Shown: piece by piece, positions 39,173 to 48,427 of the stretch
How positions within the stretch are numbered: position 1 is the first letter of the stretch
Layout of the letters: each line of letters begins with the position of its first letter
DNA from: Roseateles subflavus
Lineage (GTDB): Bacteria; Pseudomonadota; Gammaproteobacteria; Burkholderiales; Burkholderiaceae_C
Direction of reading: 5' to 3'
Length of the DNA: 64,000 nucleotides
Assembly (NCBI RefSeq): GCF_030285365.1
Contig: NZ_JASVDS010000002.1
Span: 434,001-498,000 of the forward strand
Notes under the pieces: model-generated
Databases searched by the model: none
What the model saw: only the letters and a program-made list of their open reading frames with translations
What the model was told of the DNA's origin: nothing
Translations under genes and position numbers: made by a program

Positions 39173-39803
39173 GGGGGGCGGAGCTTAAGCGCTTCGGGCG
39201 CCGGGCGGGGCCGCTCATTGTGCCAAGCGGGGCCAGGAAGCATCCAAAGGTGACAGGCCTCCCGCGGGCGGCAGGCGAACGGCGGCGCTGTTGTCTGGCA
39301 TCCACATGGTTTGCCCGAGGCTCGGGCGCGGTGCCACTGCCCGCCGATGGGGCGCGGCCCGAGGCCTGGCGGGCGCCCCTCCCATGGGCAGGCGCCGCAG
39401 TCCGGGCGGGACTGCACCAGCGTGAGGCAGGCGGCCGGGCGGGGCGACGGGGGCATGACCTGACCCCCATGGATCGGCGCGTGAATTTGTCACAAGTCGC
39501 CGATAGCATGCGCAAGCGTCGTGGCAGAGGTCGTGGGCCGGACGCACCCCGTGCCGCGGCGCCGAGCCCGCTCATGCCGCCACGGACGCCCGCGAGGGAG
39601 CAAGAGGCAGGAGGCGCGCAGCGCGCGTGACCAGGAGATCGGACGAGTGGTGAAGCGCAAACCTTTGCGCCTTCGCCCCATCGCCCGGATCCGCGTCGCG
39701 CCCCGCATCTCCGGCCCTGCCCGTCGCGAGGGTCCGGGGCGATCGGCCCGAGCCGTCGCGCACGACCGTCACTCCTTCCAATGCAGCAGTCGAGATGCAA
39801 TCC
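39173..39803. other. Intergenic region between divergent exporter and nuclease genes
   Basis: A 631-bp stretch between two divergent genes. Open frames across it have arginine- and proline-rich, low-complexity translations and no start signals, so I see no gene. It should hold both promoters. It also contains a 15-base motif (39453-39467) shared with two other sites in the window. I could not define promoter elements. Confidence 0.6.
39453..39467 (+). repeat. REP-like 15-bp motif, copy 1
   Basis: GCATGACCTGACCCC, one mismatch from the 15-mer GCAAGACCTGACCCC found at 48467 and, inverted, at 58825. It lies in the non-coding stretch before the nuclease gene. Confidence 0.45.
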
Positions 39804-42800
39804 ATGAAGCTCAAACCCTTGGCAATCTTGCTGGCCGCGGCCTTCGCCGCGCCGGCCGTGCTGGCCTCGCCCAGCGGCGTCGTGATCAGCCAGATCTATG
39901 GCGCCGGCGGCAACAACGGCGCCACGTACAAGAACGACTACATCGAGATCTTCAACGCCGGTGCCGTCGCGGTGGACATTGGCGGCTGGTCGGTCCAGTA
40001 CGCCTCGTCGGCGGGCAGCAGCTGGCAGGTGACCGGCATTCCCGGCGGCACGCAGCTCAAGGCCGGCCAGTACCTGCTGATCCGCCAGCAGGCGGGAGCG
40101 GGTGGCACGGTGGATGTCGTCGGTGACGTGAACGGCAACATCCCGATGTCGGCCACGGCCGGCAAGGTCGCCCTGGTCCGCAGCACGACCGCGCTGAGCG
40201 GCACGAACCCGGCGGGTGTCGAGGACATCGTCAGCTTCGGCACGGCCTCCACGCCCACCGAGGGCTCGCCCACGCCGACGCTGGGCGCCTCGAACGCCGC
40301 CTTCCGCGCCGCCGACGGCTGCACGGACACCAACAGCAACAGCGCCGACTTCAGCCTCGCCGCGCCGCTGCCCCGCAACAGCGCCAGCGCGCTGAAGTCC
40401 TGCGGCGGATCGTCCACGGCCCAGCCCATCATCCCCAGCTGCCCGGATGCCAGCGCCACCGCCGGCACCAGCGCCAGCTTCGCCGTGAGCGCCAGCGATG
40501 CCGACAGCATCGTCAACGCCGCCGCCATCGTGGGCACCTGGCCGGCCGGCTTCACCCTCGGCGGCTTCAGCAGCGCGCCCGGCGTGGGCGGCACGGCCAG
40601 CCAGCAGGTGAGCGTGGCCGGCAGCGTCACGCCCGGCCTGTACAGCCTGGGCCTGGACTGGAGCAACGACGGCGGTCAGCACGCCAGCTGCACCTTCAAG
40701 GTCAACGTCAGCGGCCCCCTGCCCATCTACAAGCTGCAGGGCAGCGGCGCCAAGAGCCCCTACGAGGGCCAGACCGTGAGCACCCGCGGCGTGGTGACCA
40801 AGCTCAACAGCAACGGCTTCTTCCTGCAGGACCCCGTGGGCGATGGCGACCCGACCACCTCCGACGCCATCTTCGTGTTCACCAGCACGGCGCCGACGGT
40901 CAGCGTGGGCCAGCTCATCCAGCTCAGCGGCAAGGTGACCGAGTTCAACACCGGCTCGGCCGGCAATGCCGCCACGCTGGCGCGCCCGCTGACGCAGCTG
41001 ACCTCGCCCACCGGCATCGCCGTGCAGGGCAGCGGCTACGTGGTGACGCCTGTCGAGGTGGACCTCGCGACGCTTCCTGCCGACGGCCTGGAAGCGTATG
41101 AGGGCATGGTCGTGACCCTGCGCGGCCCGCTGACCGTGCAGCAGAACTACTTCCTCCAGCGCTTCGGGCAGCTGACCCTCGCCGCGGGCGGCCGCCTGCT
41201 GGCCCCGACGAACGTCATGCCCGCGGGCCCGGATGCGCTGGCGATGAAGGCGGACAACCAGCGCCGCTCGATCATCCTGGACGACGGCACCTCGCTGCAG
41301 AACGTCAACCCGACGCCCTTCATCGGCGCCGACAACACCGTGCGCGCCGGGGACACCCTGGCCTCGCTGACCGGGGTGATCGACTACGGCCTGGCCACCA
41401 GCAGCAGCAGCGGCGCCGGCTCGTACAAGATCCATCCGCTGGCCGCACCGGACTTCGCGCGCACCAATCCCCGCGTCGCCACGCCGCAGGTGTCGGGCGG
41501 CAATGTGCGCATCGCCAGCGCCAACGTGCTGAACTTCTTCACCACCTTCACCAACGGCCAGACCTTCGACGGCAAGAGCGGCCAGGGCTGCGCGCTGGGC
41601 GGTTCCGTGTCCGCGGGCAACTGCCGCGGGGCGGACAACCTGACCGAGTTCCAGCGCCAGCGCGCGAAGATCGTGGCCAACCTGGCCGGTCTGAACGCAG
41701 ACGTGGTGGGCCTGATGGAGATCCAGAACAACGGCAACACCGCGCTGCAGCACCTGGTGGACTCGCTCAACGCGCAGGTCGGCGCGGGCACCTATGCCCT
41801 CGTGCCGACCCCGGCGCAGGGCACGGGCGACGACGCCATCCGTGTGGCCATGATCTACAAGCCGGGCAAGCTGACGCTCAACGGGGTGTCGATCTCCGAT
41901 CCGGACGACGTCAACAACCGCCCGCCGCTGGCCCAGGGCTTCCTGCTGCCCAATGGCGAGAAGTTCTCGGTGATCGTCAACCACCTGAAGTCCAAGGGCA
42001 GCTGCCCGAATTCCGGTCCCGACGCCGACGACGGCCTGCAGGGCTGCTGGACCGCCACCCGCGTGGCGCAGGCCCAGCGCCTGAAGACCTTCCTGGGCAC
42101 GGTGAAGAGCAGCTACGGCACGCCGCAGGTGGTGCTGCTGGGCGACTTCAACGCCTACGCCAAGGAAGACCCGATCCTGGCGCTGACCAGCGACGGCAGC
42201 ATCGTCGACCAGGTCGGCCGCTTCGATCCCGCGGACTACTCCTACGTGTTCGACGCCACGGCCGGCCGCCTGGACCATGGCTTCAGCACGGCCGAGCTGA
42301 GCCCGAAGGTGGTGTACGCGACGTCCTGGCACATCAATGCCGATGAGCCCACGCTGCTGGACTACAACCTCGAGTTCAAGCAGCCCGCCTGCGCGACCTG
42401 CAGCCCCGACCTCTACACGCCCTCGGCGTTCAAGAGCTCGGACCATGACCCGATGGTGATGGGCCTGGACCTGACGAAGCGCATCAATGGCACCACCGGC
42501 AATGACACGATCGTGGGCACGGACGGCGACGACGTCATCGAGGGCGGCCTGGGCCGCGACATGCTGACCGGCGGCAAGGGCCGCGACCAGTTTGTCTACC
42601 GCACCGGCGCCGACGGCCTGGACACCATCGCCGACTTCACGCCTGGCGAGGACCTGCTGGTCTTCACCGAGCTGCTGAAGAACGTGGGCATCAGCAGCGC
42701 CGACCCGCTGGGCCAGGGCTTCGTGACCTGCACGCCGCAGACCGGCGGCGCGCTGATCGGCTATGACCCGGACGGCGCCGTCGGCGTGGCCAAGTCCCGC

Positions 42801-42863
42801 CCGGTGGTGCTGCTCAAGGGCCTGAGCTGCAGCGCCGTGACCCCGTCCATCTTCAAGTTCTGA
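39804..42863 (+). CDS. Secreted multidomain endonuclease/exonuclease/phosphatase with RTX-like end
   Basis: A 1019-residue exported protein. Signal peptide at 1-21; lamin-tail-like domain about 22-130 ([19 protein letters not shown]); a central Ig/OB-like region; an endonuclease/exonuclease/phosphatase domain from about 565 to 890 with [19 protein letters not shown] and [13 protein letters not shown] supplying the metal and catalytic residues; then an RTX-like repeat ([19 protein letters not shown]) near 895-925 and a type-I-secretion-like C-terminal module. It resembles extracellular nucleases such as ExeM, but with a calcium-binding RTX end. It probably digests extracellular DNA for nutrients or biofilm turnover. 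Two nearby ATGs exist (39795 and 39804); the second starts at the signal peptide. Confidence 0.88.
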   Translation: MKLKPLAILLAAAFAAPAVLASPSGVVISQIYGAGGNNGATYKNDYIEIFNAGAVAVDIGGWSVQYASSAGSSWQVTGIPGGTQLKAGQYLLIRQQAGAGGTVDVVGDVNGNIPMSATAGKVALVRSTTALSGTNPAGVEDIVSFGTASTPTEGSPTPTLGASNAAFRAADGCTDTNSNSADFSLAAPLPRNSASALKSCGGSSTAQPIIPSCPDASATAGTSASFAVSASDADSIVNAAAIVGTWPAGFTLGGFSSAPGVGGTASQQVSVAGSVTPGLYSLGLDWSNDGGQHASCTFKVNVSGPLPIYKLQGSGAKSPYEGQTVSTRGVVTKLNSNGFFLQDPVGDGDPTTSDAIFVFTSTAPTVSVGQLIQLSGKVTEFNTGSAGNAATLARPLTQLTSPTGIAVQGSGYVVTPVEVDLATLPADGLEAYEGMVVTLRGPLTVQQNYFLQRFGQLTLAAGGRLLAPTNVMPAGPDALAMKADNQRRSIILDDGTSLQNVNPTPFIGADNTVRAGDTLASLTGVIDYGLATSSSSGAGSYKIHPLAAPDFARTNPRVATPQVSGGNVRIASANVLNFFTTFTNGQTFDGKSGQGCALGGSVSAGNCRGADNLTEFQRQRAKIVANLAGLNADVVGLMEIQNNGNTALQHLVDSLNAQVGAGTYALVPTPAQGTGDDAIRVAMIYKPGKLTLNGVSISDPDDVNNRPPLAQGFLLPNGEKFSVIVNHLKSKGSCPNSGPDADDGLQGCWTATRVAQAQRLKTFLGTVKSSYGTPQVVLLGDFNAYAKEDPILALTSDGSIVDQVGRFDPADYSYVFDATAGRLDHGFSTAELSPKVVYATSWHINADEPTLLDYNLEFKQPACATCSPDLYTPSAFKSSDHDPMVMGLDLTKRINGTTGNDTIVGTDGDDVIEGGLGRDMLTGGKGRDQFVYRTGADGLDTIADFTPGEDLLVFTELLKNVGISSADPLGQGFVTCTPQTGGALIGYDPDGAVGVAKSRPVVLLKGLSCSAVTPSIFKF

Positions 42864-42882
42864 ATCCGAGAGAGAGATCGCC

Positions 42883-43386
42883 ATGAACAAGACCCGTTCC
42901 CTCCTGGCCGCCGCGCTGCTGACGGCCGGCCTGAGCCTCGGCGCCCAGGCGGCGCCCGTCAGCCAGACCTTCGAAGGCCTGATCGATGCCGGCCCGCTGC
43001 TGAACGAGACCTTCACCGGCTTCTTCAGCTACGACGACGCCGCGCTCACCTTCAGCGGCTTCGAGTCCGTCGCGCTGAGCACCTTCGGCCTGGACTTCCT
43101 CGGCGCCAGCCACGGCCTCAACGCCACCGCCACGGCCGACTTCCAGGACGGGATCTTCCTCGGCCTGAGCTACGTCGACGGCACGCCGGACTGGAGCCTC
43201 AGCTTCACCTCCGGCTCCTTCGACAGCAGCGATGCCTACCTGCACTACAGCGTCACGGGCGGCGTGGAGAGCAGCGGCGCCTACGTGGTGAAGGACGCGG
43301 CCTCGGCCGTGCCGGAGCCGGCCAGCCTGGCGCTGAGCCTGCTGGCGCTGGGGGGCGTGGCCTTCGCTCGCCGCCGCCAGGGCTGA
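42883..43386 (+). CDS. PEP-CTERM sorting domain protein
   Basis: A 167-residue exported protein. Signal peptide 1-23 (cut after AQA), a mature region rich in Ser/Gly/Phe without a recognised fold, and the C-terminal sorting signal VPEPASLALSLLALGGVAFA plus RRR. Such proteins are handled by exosortase EpsH/XrtA and linked to surface polysaccharide; no exosortase gene is in the window. It starts 19 bp after the nuclease stop with GAGAGAG upstream, so the two may be one transcript that ends at the next terminator. Confidence 0.88.
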   Translation: MNKTRSLLAAALLTAGLSLGAQAAPVSQTFEGLIDAGPLLNETFTGFFSYDDAALTFSGFESVALSTFGLDFLGASHGLNATATADFQDGIFLGLSYVDGTPDWSLSFTSGSFDSSDAYLHYSVTGGVESSGAYVVKDAASAVPEPASLALSLLALGGVAFARRRQG

Positions 43387-43407
43387 TCGAGTCCGGCCTG
43401 ACACCGG

Positions 43408-43435
43408 AGGGCGCCGCATGCGGCGCCCTTTTTTT
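43408..43435 (+). terminator. Rho-independent terminator after the PEP-CTERM gene
   Basis: AGGGCGCCGC (43408-43417) and GCGGCGCCCT (43420-43429) form a perfect palindrome, followed by T's to 43435. It ends the nuclease/PEP-CTERM unit ahead of the convergent anti-sigma gene. Confidence 0.9.
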
Positions 43436-43489
43436 GGGGATGGCGGCCCTCTGGTGCGAGCCGGACACGCCGAAGGCCATCGGTGCCGC

Positions 43490-44401
43490 TTAGCCCTGCA
43501 ACGCCCGATACACCCGCTCACTCAACCGCTCCAGCAGCGTGGCGTCCACCGCGGCGCTCACCGCGTAGGCCAGCGGCCCGTCCCGCCAGTAGATGCTGCG
43601 GGTGAGGAGCTCGCCCTGGCGCTGCTCGCTGCGCTGGAAGGCGGTGCCGCCCTGGCGGCCGGCGGGGCTGCCGTCGACGGCGATGTAGAGGGTCAGGCGT
43701 TGCCCCTCGGCGTTCTCGTACATGAGCTGGGCACGCGCCAGCGAGGCCCCCGCGCCGGCGGGCACGGCCTCGCCCGCTGGCAGCAGCCGCCCGCCCATGA
43801 GCCGGAAGCCCTCGGCCTGCAGGTCCGGCGCGCGCAGGGGCTGGCCGAGGCGCTTGGAGAGCCACTGCAGCAGGTGGTCCTGGTCCGCGGCGGCCACCTC
43901 CACGGGATGGCGGCGCTCGACCTGGTAGACGGCGTGAGCAATGGCCGCGTCCCGCACGAAGGCGGGGGCTGAGCGGGCCTGCAGCAGGGAACCGTTCGGC
44001 CGCCCCAGGAGCCAGCCCAGGCCCGTGCCTGCCGCGCCGGACACGGCCACGGTGCCGATCAGCAGCCACATCGCGGCCTGGCGCTGCGCCCACCAGGGCA
44101 GGGGCGCCTGCGGGGGCGGTGCGGGCGGCGAGGCGCTCAGCCCGCGCAGCGGTGCCAGCACCGCATCCGGCAGGGGCTCATCGAGACACTCGGCCTGCAG
44201 ACCCTGCAGTGCCTGGCGCTGGGCCTGCCAGGCCTGCACCCGGGCGGCGAGTTCGGGCCACTCGTCGAGCCGCCGCCGCAGCGCCTGGGCCTCGGCCGGC
44301 GTCAGCTCGCCATCGACGAGCGCATGCAGGCTCGTCTCGTCGGGCGGGGAGGGCGGGGCCGGCGCGCGTGCGTCGTCGCCGGGCTCGTGCGGGGCACTCA
44401 T
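43490..44401 (-). CDS. Membrane anti-sigma factor
   Basis: A 303-residue bitopic protein. The N-terminal cytoplasmic part (about 1-105) contains LHALVDGELTPAEAQALRRR, the anti-sigma domain start, but lacks the Cys residues of zinc-type anti-sigma factors. One helix (about 110-135) leads to a C-terminal periplasmic domain of about 165 residues. It should hold the adjacent ECF sigma factor inactive until a periplasmic signal arrives. The gene follows the sigma gene after 34 bp, with GAGGA before the ATG. Confidence 0.82.
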   Translation of the reverse strand: MSAPHEPGDDARAPAPPSPPDETSLHALVDGELTPAEAQALRRRLDEWPELAARVQAWQAQRQALQGLQAECLDEPLPDAVLAPLRGLSASPPAPPPQAPLPWWAQRQAAMWLLIGTVAVSGAAGTGLGWLLGRPNGSLLQARSAPAFVRDAAIAHAVYQVERRHPVEVAAADQDHLLQWLSKRLGQPLRAPDLQAEGFRLMGGRLLPAGEAVPAGAGASLARAQLMYENAEGQRLTLYIAVDGSPAGRQGGTAFQRSEQRQGELLTRSIYWRDGPLAYAVSAAVDATLLERLSERVYRALQG

Positions 44402-44435
44402 GCGGGGTCCTCGGAAGAAGGGATCGGGGCCGGTG

Positions 44436-44978
44436 TCATTTGACGACTCGCAAGGCGGCGGGGGCGGTGCCGGGGGTGGGGCGGGCCGGCTCGCTCATGA
44501 GCACCCGCAGGCGTTCGCGGGCGCGCGAGAGGCGGGACATCACGGTGCCGACGGGGATGTCCAGCACCCGCGCGGTGGCCTCGTAGCTGAGCTCCTCCAC
44601 GCACACGAGCAGCAGCACCTCGCGCGCGGCCGAGGGCAGGGCGGCGAGACCGCGCTCCAGGTCCAGACGCAGGTGGAGCTGCTCGTGCGGGCGGTGCTGC
44701 TCCTGCGCCTCGTGGCGCTCGTCCAGGGGTTCCAGGCGGGCGGCCTGTTCATCGCGCCACTGGTTGAGGTAGCGCCGGTGCATCACGGTCAGCAGCCAGG
44801 CGCGCAGGGCCGCGCCGGGCACACGCTCCGCCACCGGCGCCTGCCAGAGATGCGCCTTGCGGGCGGCGTGCTCCAGGGTGTCCTGCAGCAGGTCGTCCGC
44901 GCGGCTGGCATCGCCGGTCAGCAGCCGCGCATGACGGCGCAGCCGGGGCAGGTGGGGGAGCGCGTCGTCCAGCGTCAC
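44436..44978 (-). CDS. ECF-family RNA polymerase sigma factor
   Basis: A 180-residue ECF sigma factor. Region 2 (DDLLQDTLEHAARKAHLW and RAWLLTVMHRRYLNQWR) binds the -10, and region 4 (LPSAAREVLLLVCVEELSYE and IPVGTVMSRLSRARERL) binds the -35. It starts with GTG overlapping the lipoprotein stop (GTGA). It is co-transcribed with the anti-sigma gene. The target genes are unknown; the divergent TonB receptor is a candidate but no typical shared promoter was found. Confidence 0.92.
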   Translation of the reverse strand: MTLDDALPHLPRLRRHARLLTGDASRADDLLQDTLEHAARKAHLWQAPVAERVPGAALRAWLLTVMHRRYLNQWRDEQAARLEPLDERHEAQEQHRPHEQLHLRLDLERGLAALPSAAREVLLLVCVEELSYEATARVLDIPVGTVMSRLSRARERLRVLMSEPARPTPGTAPAALRVVK

Positions 44979-45343
44979 GGCGTGGCGGTGTGCCAGACCT
45001 TGTTGACGCCGTCTCCGCTGCGCTCGCCGGGCTTCTGGTCCTTCACCCAGTAGTACAGCGGCTTGCTCTTGTAGGCCCACTGGCGGCTGCCGTCGTCGCG
45101 GGTGATGACGGACCAGTCGCCCGAGGCCTTGGCATCGGCGCCGGCCATCAGCGGGGGCCAGTTCATGGCGCAGGGGCCGTTGCAGGCGCTCTTGCCGCCG
45201 GCGTCCTTGTCGAAGGTGTAGAGCGTCATGCCGTTGGCGCCGACGAGGGCGCCGTCCTGCGCGCGGGCCGGGGCGGGCGGCGCGCTGGCGCAGGCGGCCA
45301 GGAGCAGGGCGGGGATCGAGAGGGCGAGTGCAAGGTGCTTCAT
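44975..45343 (-). CDS. Secreted repeat lipoprotein (COG4315/Lipoprotein_15-like)
   Basis: A 122-residue lipoprotein. The signal peptide ends in the lipobox LLAAC with the lipidated C18. The mature part has the pattern MTLYTFDKDAGGKSACNGPC and WPPLMA, then WAYKSKPLYYWVKDQKPGE, typical of Lipoprotein_15 (COG4315) repeats, whose function is unknown although redox/heme links have been suggested. The ATG at 45343 has TGGAGA upstream and starts the signal peptide MKHLALALS. It is the first gene of the sigma operon, which makes it a possible sensor component or simply a target. Confidence 0.86.
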   Translation of the reverse strand: MKHLALALSIPALLLAACASAPPAPARAQDGALVGANGMTLYTFDKDAGGKSACNGPCAMNWPPLMAGADAKASGDWSVITRDDGSRQWAYKSKPLYYWVKDQKPGERSGDGVNKVWHTATP

Positions 45344-45499
45344 GGGCATCTCCAGTGGGGATGAACGTAGAACACGCGGGCGGTCGCCAGTATTCCCTGC
45401 GCCTGAAAAAAAAGGGGAGCGCCTCGTGTTGGCGCAACGGTCTGACCCGGATGCGGGCAAGTCCTAAGATAAATATATTCACGAAATGCCAGAATTATT

Positions 45500-45530
45500 C
45501 GCAAAGGATATGTGAAGACGATCCTTTGCG
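45500..45530. repeat. Perfect inverted repeat in the divergent promoter region
   Basis: CGCAAAGGAT (45500-45509) and ATCCTTTGCG (45521-45530) are perfect 10-bp arms around an 11-bp spacer, 61 bp before the TonB receptor ATG. An AT-rich stretch (45464-45513) unusual for this genome precedes and overlaps it. It could be an operator or a leader hairpin. The 248-bp gap between the divergent genes holds no gene. Confidence 0.6.
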
Positions 45531-45591
45531 CTCGAGCGGCGATCGCCCGCCCGACGCCCGCAAGACGCCACAGAAACAACGAGGAGACTCC

Positions 45592-48282
45592 ATGAACCGT
45601 TCGCCCCTGTCTGCCCTGCCGTGCCCGCTTCCGGCACGCCTGAGCCTGCTGGCCGGCGCCCTGCTGGTGCTGGCGGCGCAGGCCCGCGCCCAGAGCGCCG
45701 AGCCCGCCCCCGAGCCGGCGCCCCAGACCCTGCAGCGGGTCGAGATCGTGGGCTCCAGCATCAAGCGCATCCGCGCGGAAGGCCCCAGCCCCATCGCCAT
45801 CTACAAGCGCAGCGACATCGAGGCCACCGGGGCCTCGTCGACCGTGGAGCTGCTGTCCAAGATGGCGGCGGTCACGGCCTACGACGACGGCAACAACGCC
45901 AACTCCTTCTCCGCGGGCGCCACCAGCGCCAGCCTGCGCAACATGGGCGCGCAGAACGTGCTGGTGCTGCTCAATGGCCGTCGCCTGGCCAACTACGCCT
46001 TCGCGGCCGGCACCGACACGCCCTTCGTCGACCTCAACACCATCCCGCTCGCCGCGGTGGAGCGCGTGGAGATCCTGCGTGACGGGGCCTCGGCGCTGTA
46101 CGGCTCCGATGCCGTGGCCGGCGTGATGAACTTCGTGACCAAGACGGACTACCAGGGCCTGGAAGTGGCCGGCAAGCTGGGCCAGCGCACGGCGGGCGAC
46201 CAGCGCCGCGGCGAGTTCAGCGTGACGAGCGGCCACGGCGACCTCGCGCGTGACGGCTACAACCTGCTCGCGATGCTGGCCGCCTCGCGCCGCGAGCCTG
46301 CGCTGGCCGGCAAGCACGCGCTGGCCCGCAGCAGCGACCTGCGCCCCTACGGCGGCCTGGACCTGCGCGACACCACCCGCAGCCCGGGCTCGATCCTGCG
46401 CATCGACGAGGGCTACCGCAAGGCGCACCCCGCCTGCCCGGCGTCGCAGGTCGAGACGGACACGATCGGCGACGAATACTGCCGCACGGACCTGGCGCCC
46501 GGCACCGAGCTGGGTCCGACGCTGCAGCGCCTGAACGCCGCGGTGATGGGCACGAAGGCGCTGGATGCCAACACCGCGCTCTTCGGCGAGCTCGTGCTCG
46601 GCCAGAACCGCACGGACTGGCGGGGCGGCTACCCCTCGCTGGAGTCGGGCACCGACCACCGCGTCTATCCCGGCATGGCCGCCTATGTGCCGGCGCTCGG
46701 CCGCTGGGTGGACGACAAGGGCGTGGCGCACGAGGGCAGCCCGATCCTGGCCTTCCGCTCGGTGGACGAAGCCGGCGAGCGCGCCACGCGCTCCCTGGTG
46801 AGCAACCGCCGCGCGCTGGCCGGCGTGCGCGGCGTGTATGGGGGCTGGGACTGGGAGCTGGCGGCCATGTTCAGCCGCAGCCACGGCGACCAGACCGAAT
46901 ACAACATGCTCAAGCGCGACGCCGTGCTGAACGCGCTGGACAAGGGCGGCTACAACCCCTTCGTGCCCGTGAACACGCGGGCCTCGGCCGAGGCGCTCAT
47001 GACGGACGTCGTCAAGCAGGCCACGTCCACGCTCAGCACGGTCGATGCCAAGGTCAGCAACCCCGAGCTGACGCGCGTCCTGGGCGGCCCGCTGGGCGTC
47101 GCTGCCGGCGTGCAGTTCATGCGCGAGCGCATGCAGGAGGTGGCCGATCCGCAGGTGGCAGCCAAGAACATCGAGAACTGGAGCGGCACCTCCTCGGACG
47201 GCAGCCGCCGGGTGGCCTCGGGCTTCGTGGAGTTCAACCTCCAGCCCAATCCCGCCACCGAGATCCAGCTGGCGCTGCGCAGCGATCACTACAGCGACTT
47301 CGGCACCACCACGAACCCCAAGCTCGCCGTGGCCTTCCGCCCGAGCGGCGACTGGCTGCTGCGCGCGGGCTACACGACGGCCTTCAAGGCGCCGTCGCTG
47401 CCGCAGATGCACATGGGCTCGACCAACGCCTACCCGGGCGAGGGCATCCGTGACTGGGTCCGCTGCCGCCCGATGGGCCTGAACTACGACCAGTGCGCCT
47501 ACTACCCGCGCCTGACCTATGTGCCCAACCCCGCGCTCAAGCCCGAGCGCAGCTCGATCTGGAGTGCCGGCGTCGCCTTCAATCCGTCGAAGGCGCTCAA
47601 CACCACGGTCGACCTCTACTACCTGAAGCAGAAGGACTCCATCAACCTGCTGGACGGCCAGTACCTCATCGACCACGAGTTCGATACCCCCGGCTTCGCC
47701 GAGCTGATCACCCGCGATCCGCGCAATCCCGCCCTCGAGGCGCGCTACCCCGGCCTCAAGGACGGCCGCCTCAAGTACCTGACGCTGCCCTACAAGAACG
47801 TCGGCGGCATCGAGACCGGCGGCGTGGACTGGACGATGCGCCTGGAGCAGGAATGGGCGGGCATCCGCTTCTGGCTGGAGAACGAGTACAACGCCATCCT
47901 GCGCTACAAGTCCGCCTACACGCCCGACGGCGACCTGCTGGACCGCGTGGGCGGCTACAGCCAGGAGAAGTGGCGCAACACCCTGCGCGTGGGCGGCGAG
48001 CAGGGCGCCTGGCGGGTGCAGCTCAACGGCCTGACGTATGCCGGCGTGCTCAACGTCAGCAGCCCGGCCTCGCTGCAGCCCGGCGTGGACCCCGGCCGCA
48101 TGCCCAGCCGCACGGTGTGGGACCTGTCCGTGGGCTACACGGGCTGGCGCAACCTGAAGCTGAACCTCACGGTGCTCAATGTCTTCGACATCAAGCCGCG
48201 CTTCTCCACCGGCTACGGCGGCTTCTATGACGACCGCTACGGCCCGACGGTCCAGCTCGCCGCCCGCTACACGCTGCGCTGA
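45592..48282 (+). CDS. TonB-dependent outer-membrane receptor
   Basis: An 896-residue receptor. Signal peptide to about residue 34 (AQARAQ), then LQRVEIVGSSIKRIRAEGPS, the plug with VLVLLNGRRLANYAF and VERVEILRDGASALYGSDAV, and a beta-barrel ending in LAARYTLR. The final residue is Arg, with the barrel strand in the preceding aromatic pattern. The ATG has GAGGAGA upstream. The substrate is unknown; the receptor lacks a SapC or sugar gene beside it. It is divergent from the lipoprotein/sigma/anti-sigma operon and followed by a terminator. Confidence 0.94.
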   Translation: MNRSPLSALPCPLPARLSLLAGALLVLAAQARAQSAEPAPEPAPQTLQRVEIVGSSIKRIRAEGPSPIAIYKRSDIEATGASSTVELLSKMAAVTAYDDGNNANSFSAGATSASLRNMGAQNVLVLLNGRRLANYAFAAGTDTPFVDLNTIPLAAVERVEILRDGASALYGSDAVAGVMNFVTKTDYQGLEVAGKLGQRTAGDQRRGEFSVTSGHGDLARDGYNLLAMLAASRREPALAGKHALARSSDLRPYGGLDLRDTTRSPGSILRIDEGYRKAHPACPASQVETDTIGDEYCRTDLAPGTELGPTLQRLNAAVMGTKALDANTALFGELVLGQNRTDWRGGYPSLESGTDHRVYPGMAAYVPALGRWVDDKGVAHEGSPILAFRSVDEAGERATRSLVSNRRALAGVRGVYGGWDWELAAMFSRSHGDQTEYNMLKRDAVLNALDKGGYNPFVPVNTRASAEALMTDVVKQATSTLSTVDAKVSNPELTRVLGGPLGVAAGVQFMRERMQEVADPQVAAKNIENWSGTSSDGSRRVASGFVEFNLQPNPATEIQLALRSDHYSDFGTTTNPKLAVAFRPSGDWLLRAGYTTAFKAPSLPQMHMGSTNAYPGEGIRDWVRCRPMGLNYDQCAYYPRLTYVPNPALKPERSSIWSAGVAFNPSKALNTTVDLYYLKQKDSINLLDGQYLIDHEFDTPGFAELITRDPRNPALEARYPGLKDGRLKYLTLPYKNVGGIETGGVDWTMRLEQEWAGIRFWLENEYNAILRYKSAYTPDGDLLDRVGGYSQEKWRNTLRVGGEQGAWRVQLNGLTYAGVLNVSSPASLQPGVDPGRMPSRTVWDLSVGYTGWRNLKLNLTVLNVFDIKPRFSTGYGGFYDDRYGPTVQLAARYTLR

Positions 48283-48359
48283 GCGCCGCGACGCTTGTCT
48301 CTGCTGATGGTTGCATCAGTAGCTCTTCGGCGCCGGTGCCTGCGTGTCGGCGTCTTCAT

Positions 48360-48386
48360 GCCCCGCCTTGTGCGGGGCTTTTTTTT
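48360..48386 (+). terminator. Rho-independent terminator after the second TonB receptor
   Basis: GCCCCGC (48360-48366) pairs with GCGGGGC (48372-48378) around CTTGT, followed by eight T's to 48386. It lies 77 bp after the receptor stop and before the GNAT gene. Confidence 0.9.
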
Positions 48387-48427
48387 GGGATCGCAGCGCG
48401 TGCTGTGTGAGGGTTAGCATGCGCGCC

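Noticed and set aside
39487-39505. PhoB-box-like TTGTCACAAGT upstream of the nuclease
   Set aside because: Only one half matches; the second 11-bp repeat needed for PhoB is absent.
38880-43016. 1378-codon minus-strand open frame opposite the nuclease gene
   Set aside because: It spans two intergenic regions and a clear nuclease gene on the other strand; translation is low-complexity antisense product.
45340-47676. Long minus-strand open frame opposite the second TonB receptor
   Set aside because: Mirror of a receptor with a good signal peptide and plug; no ribosome-binding site or recognisable domain.
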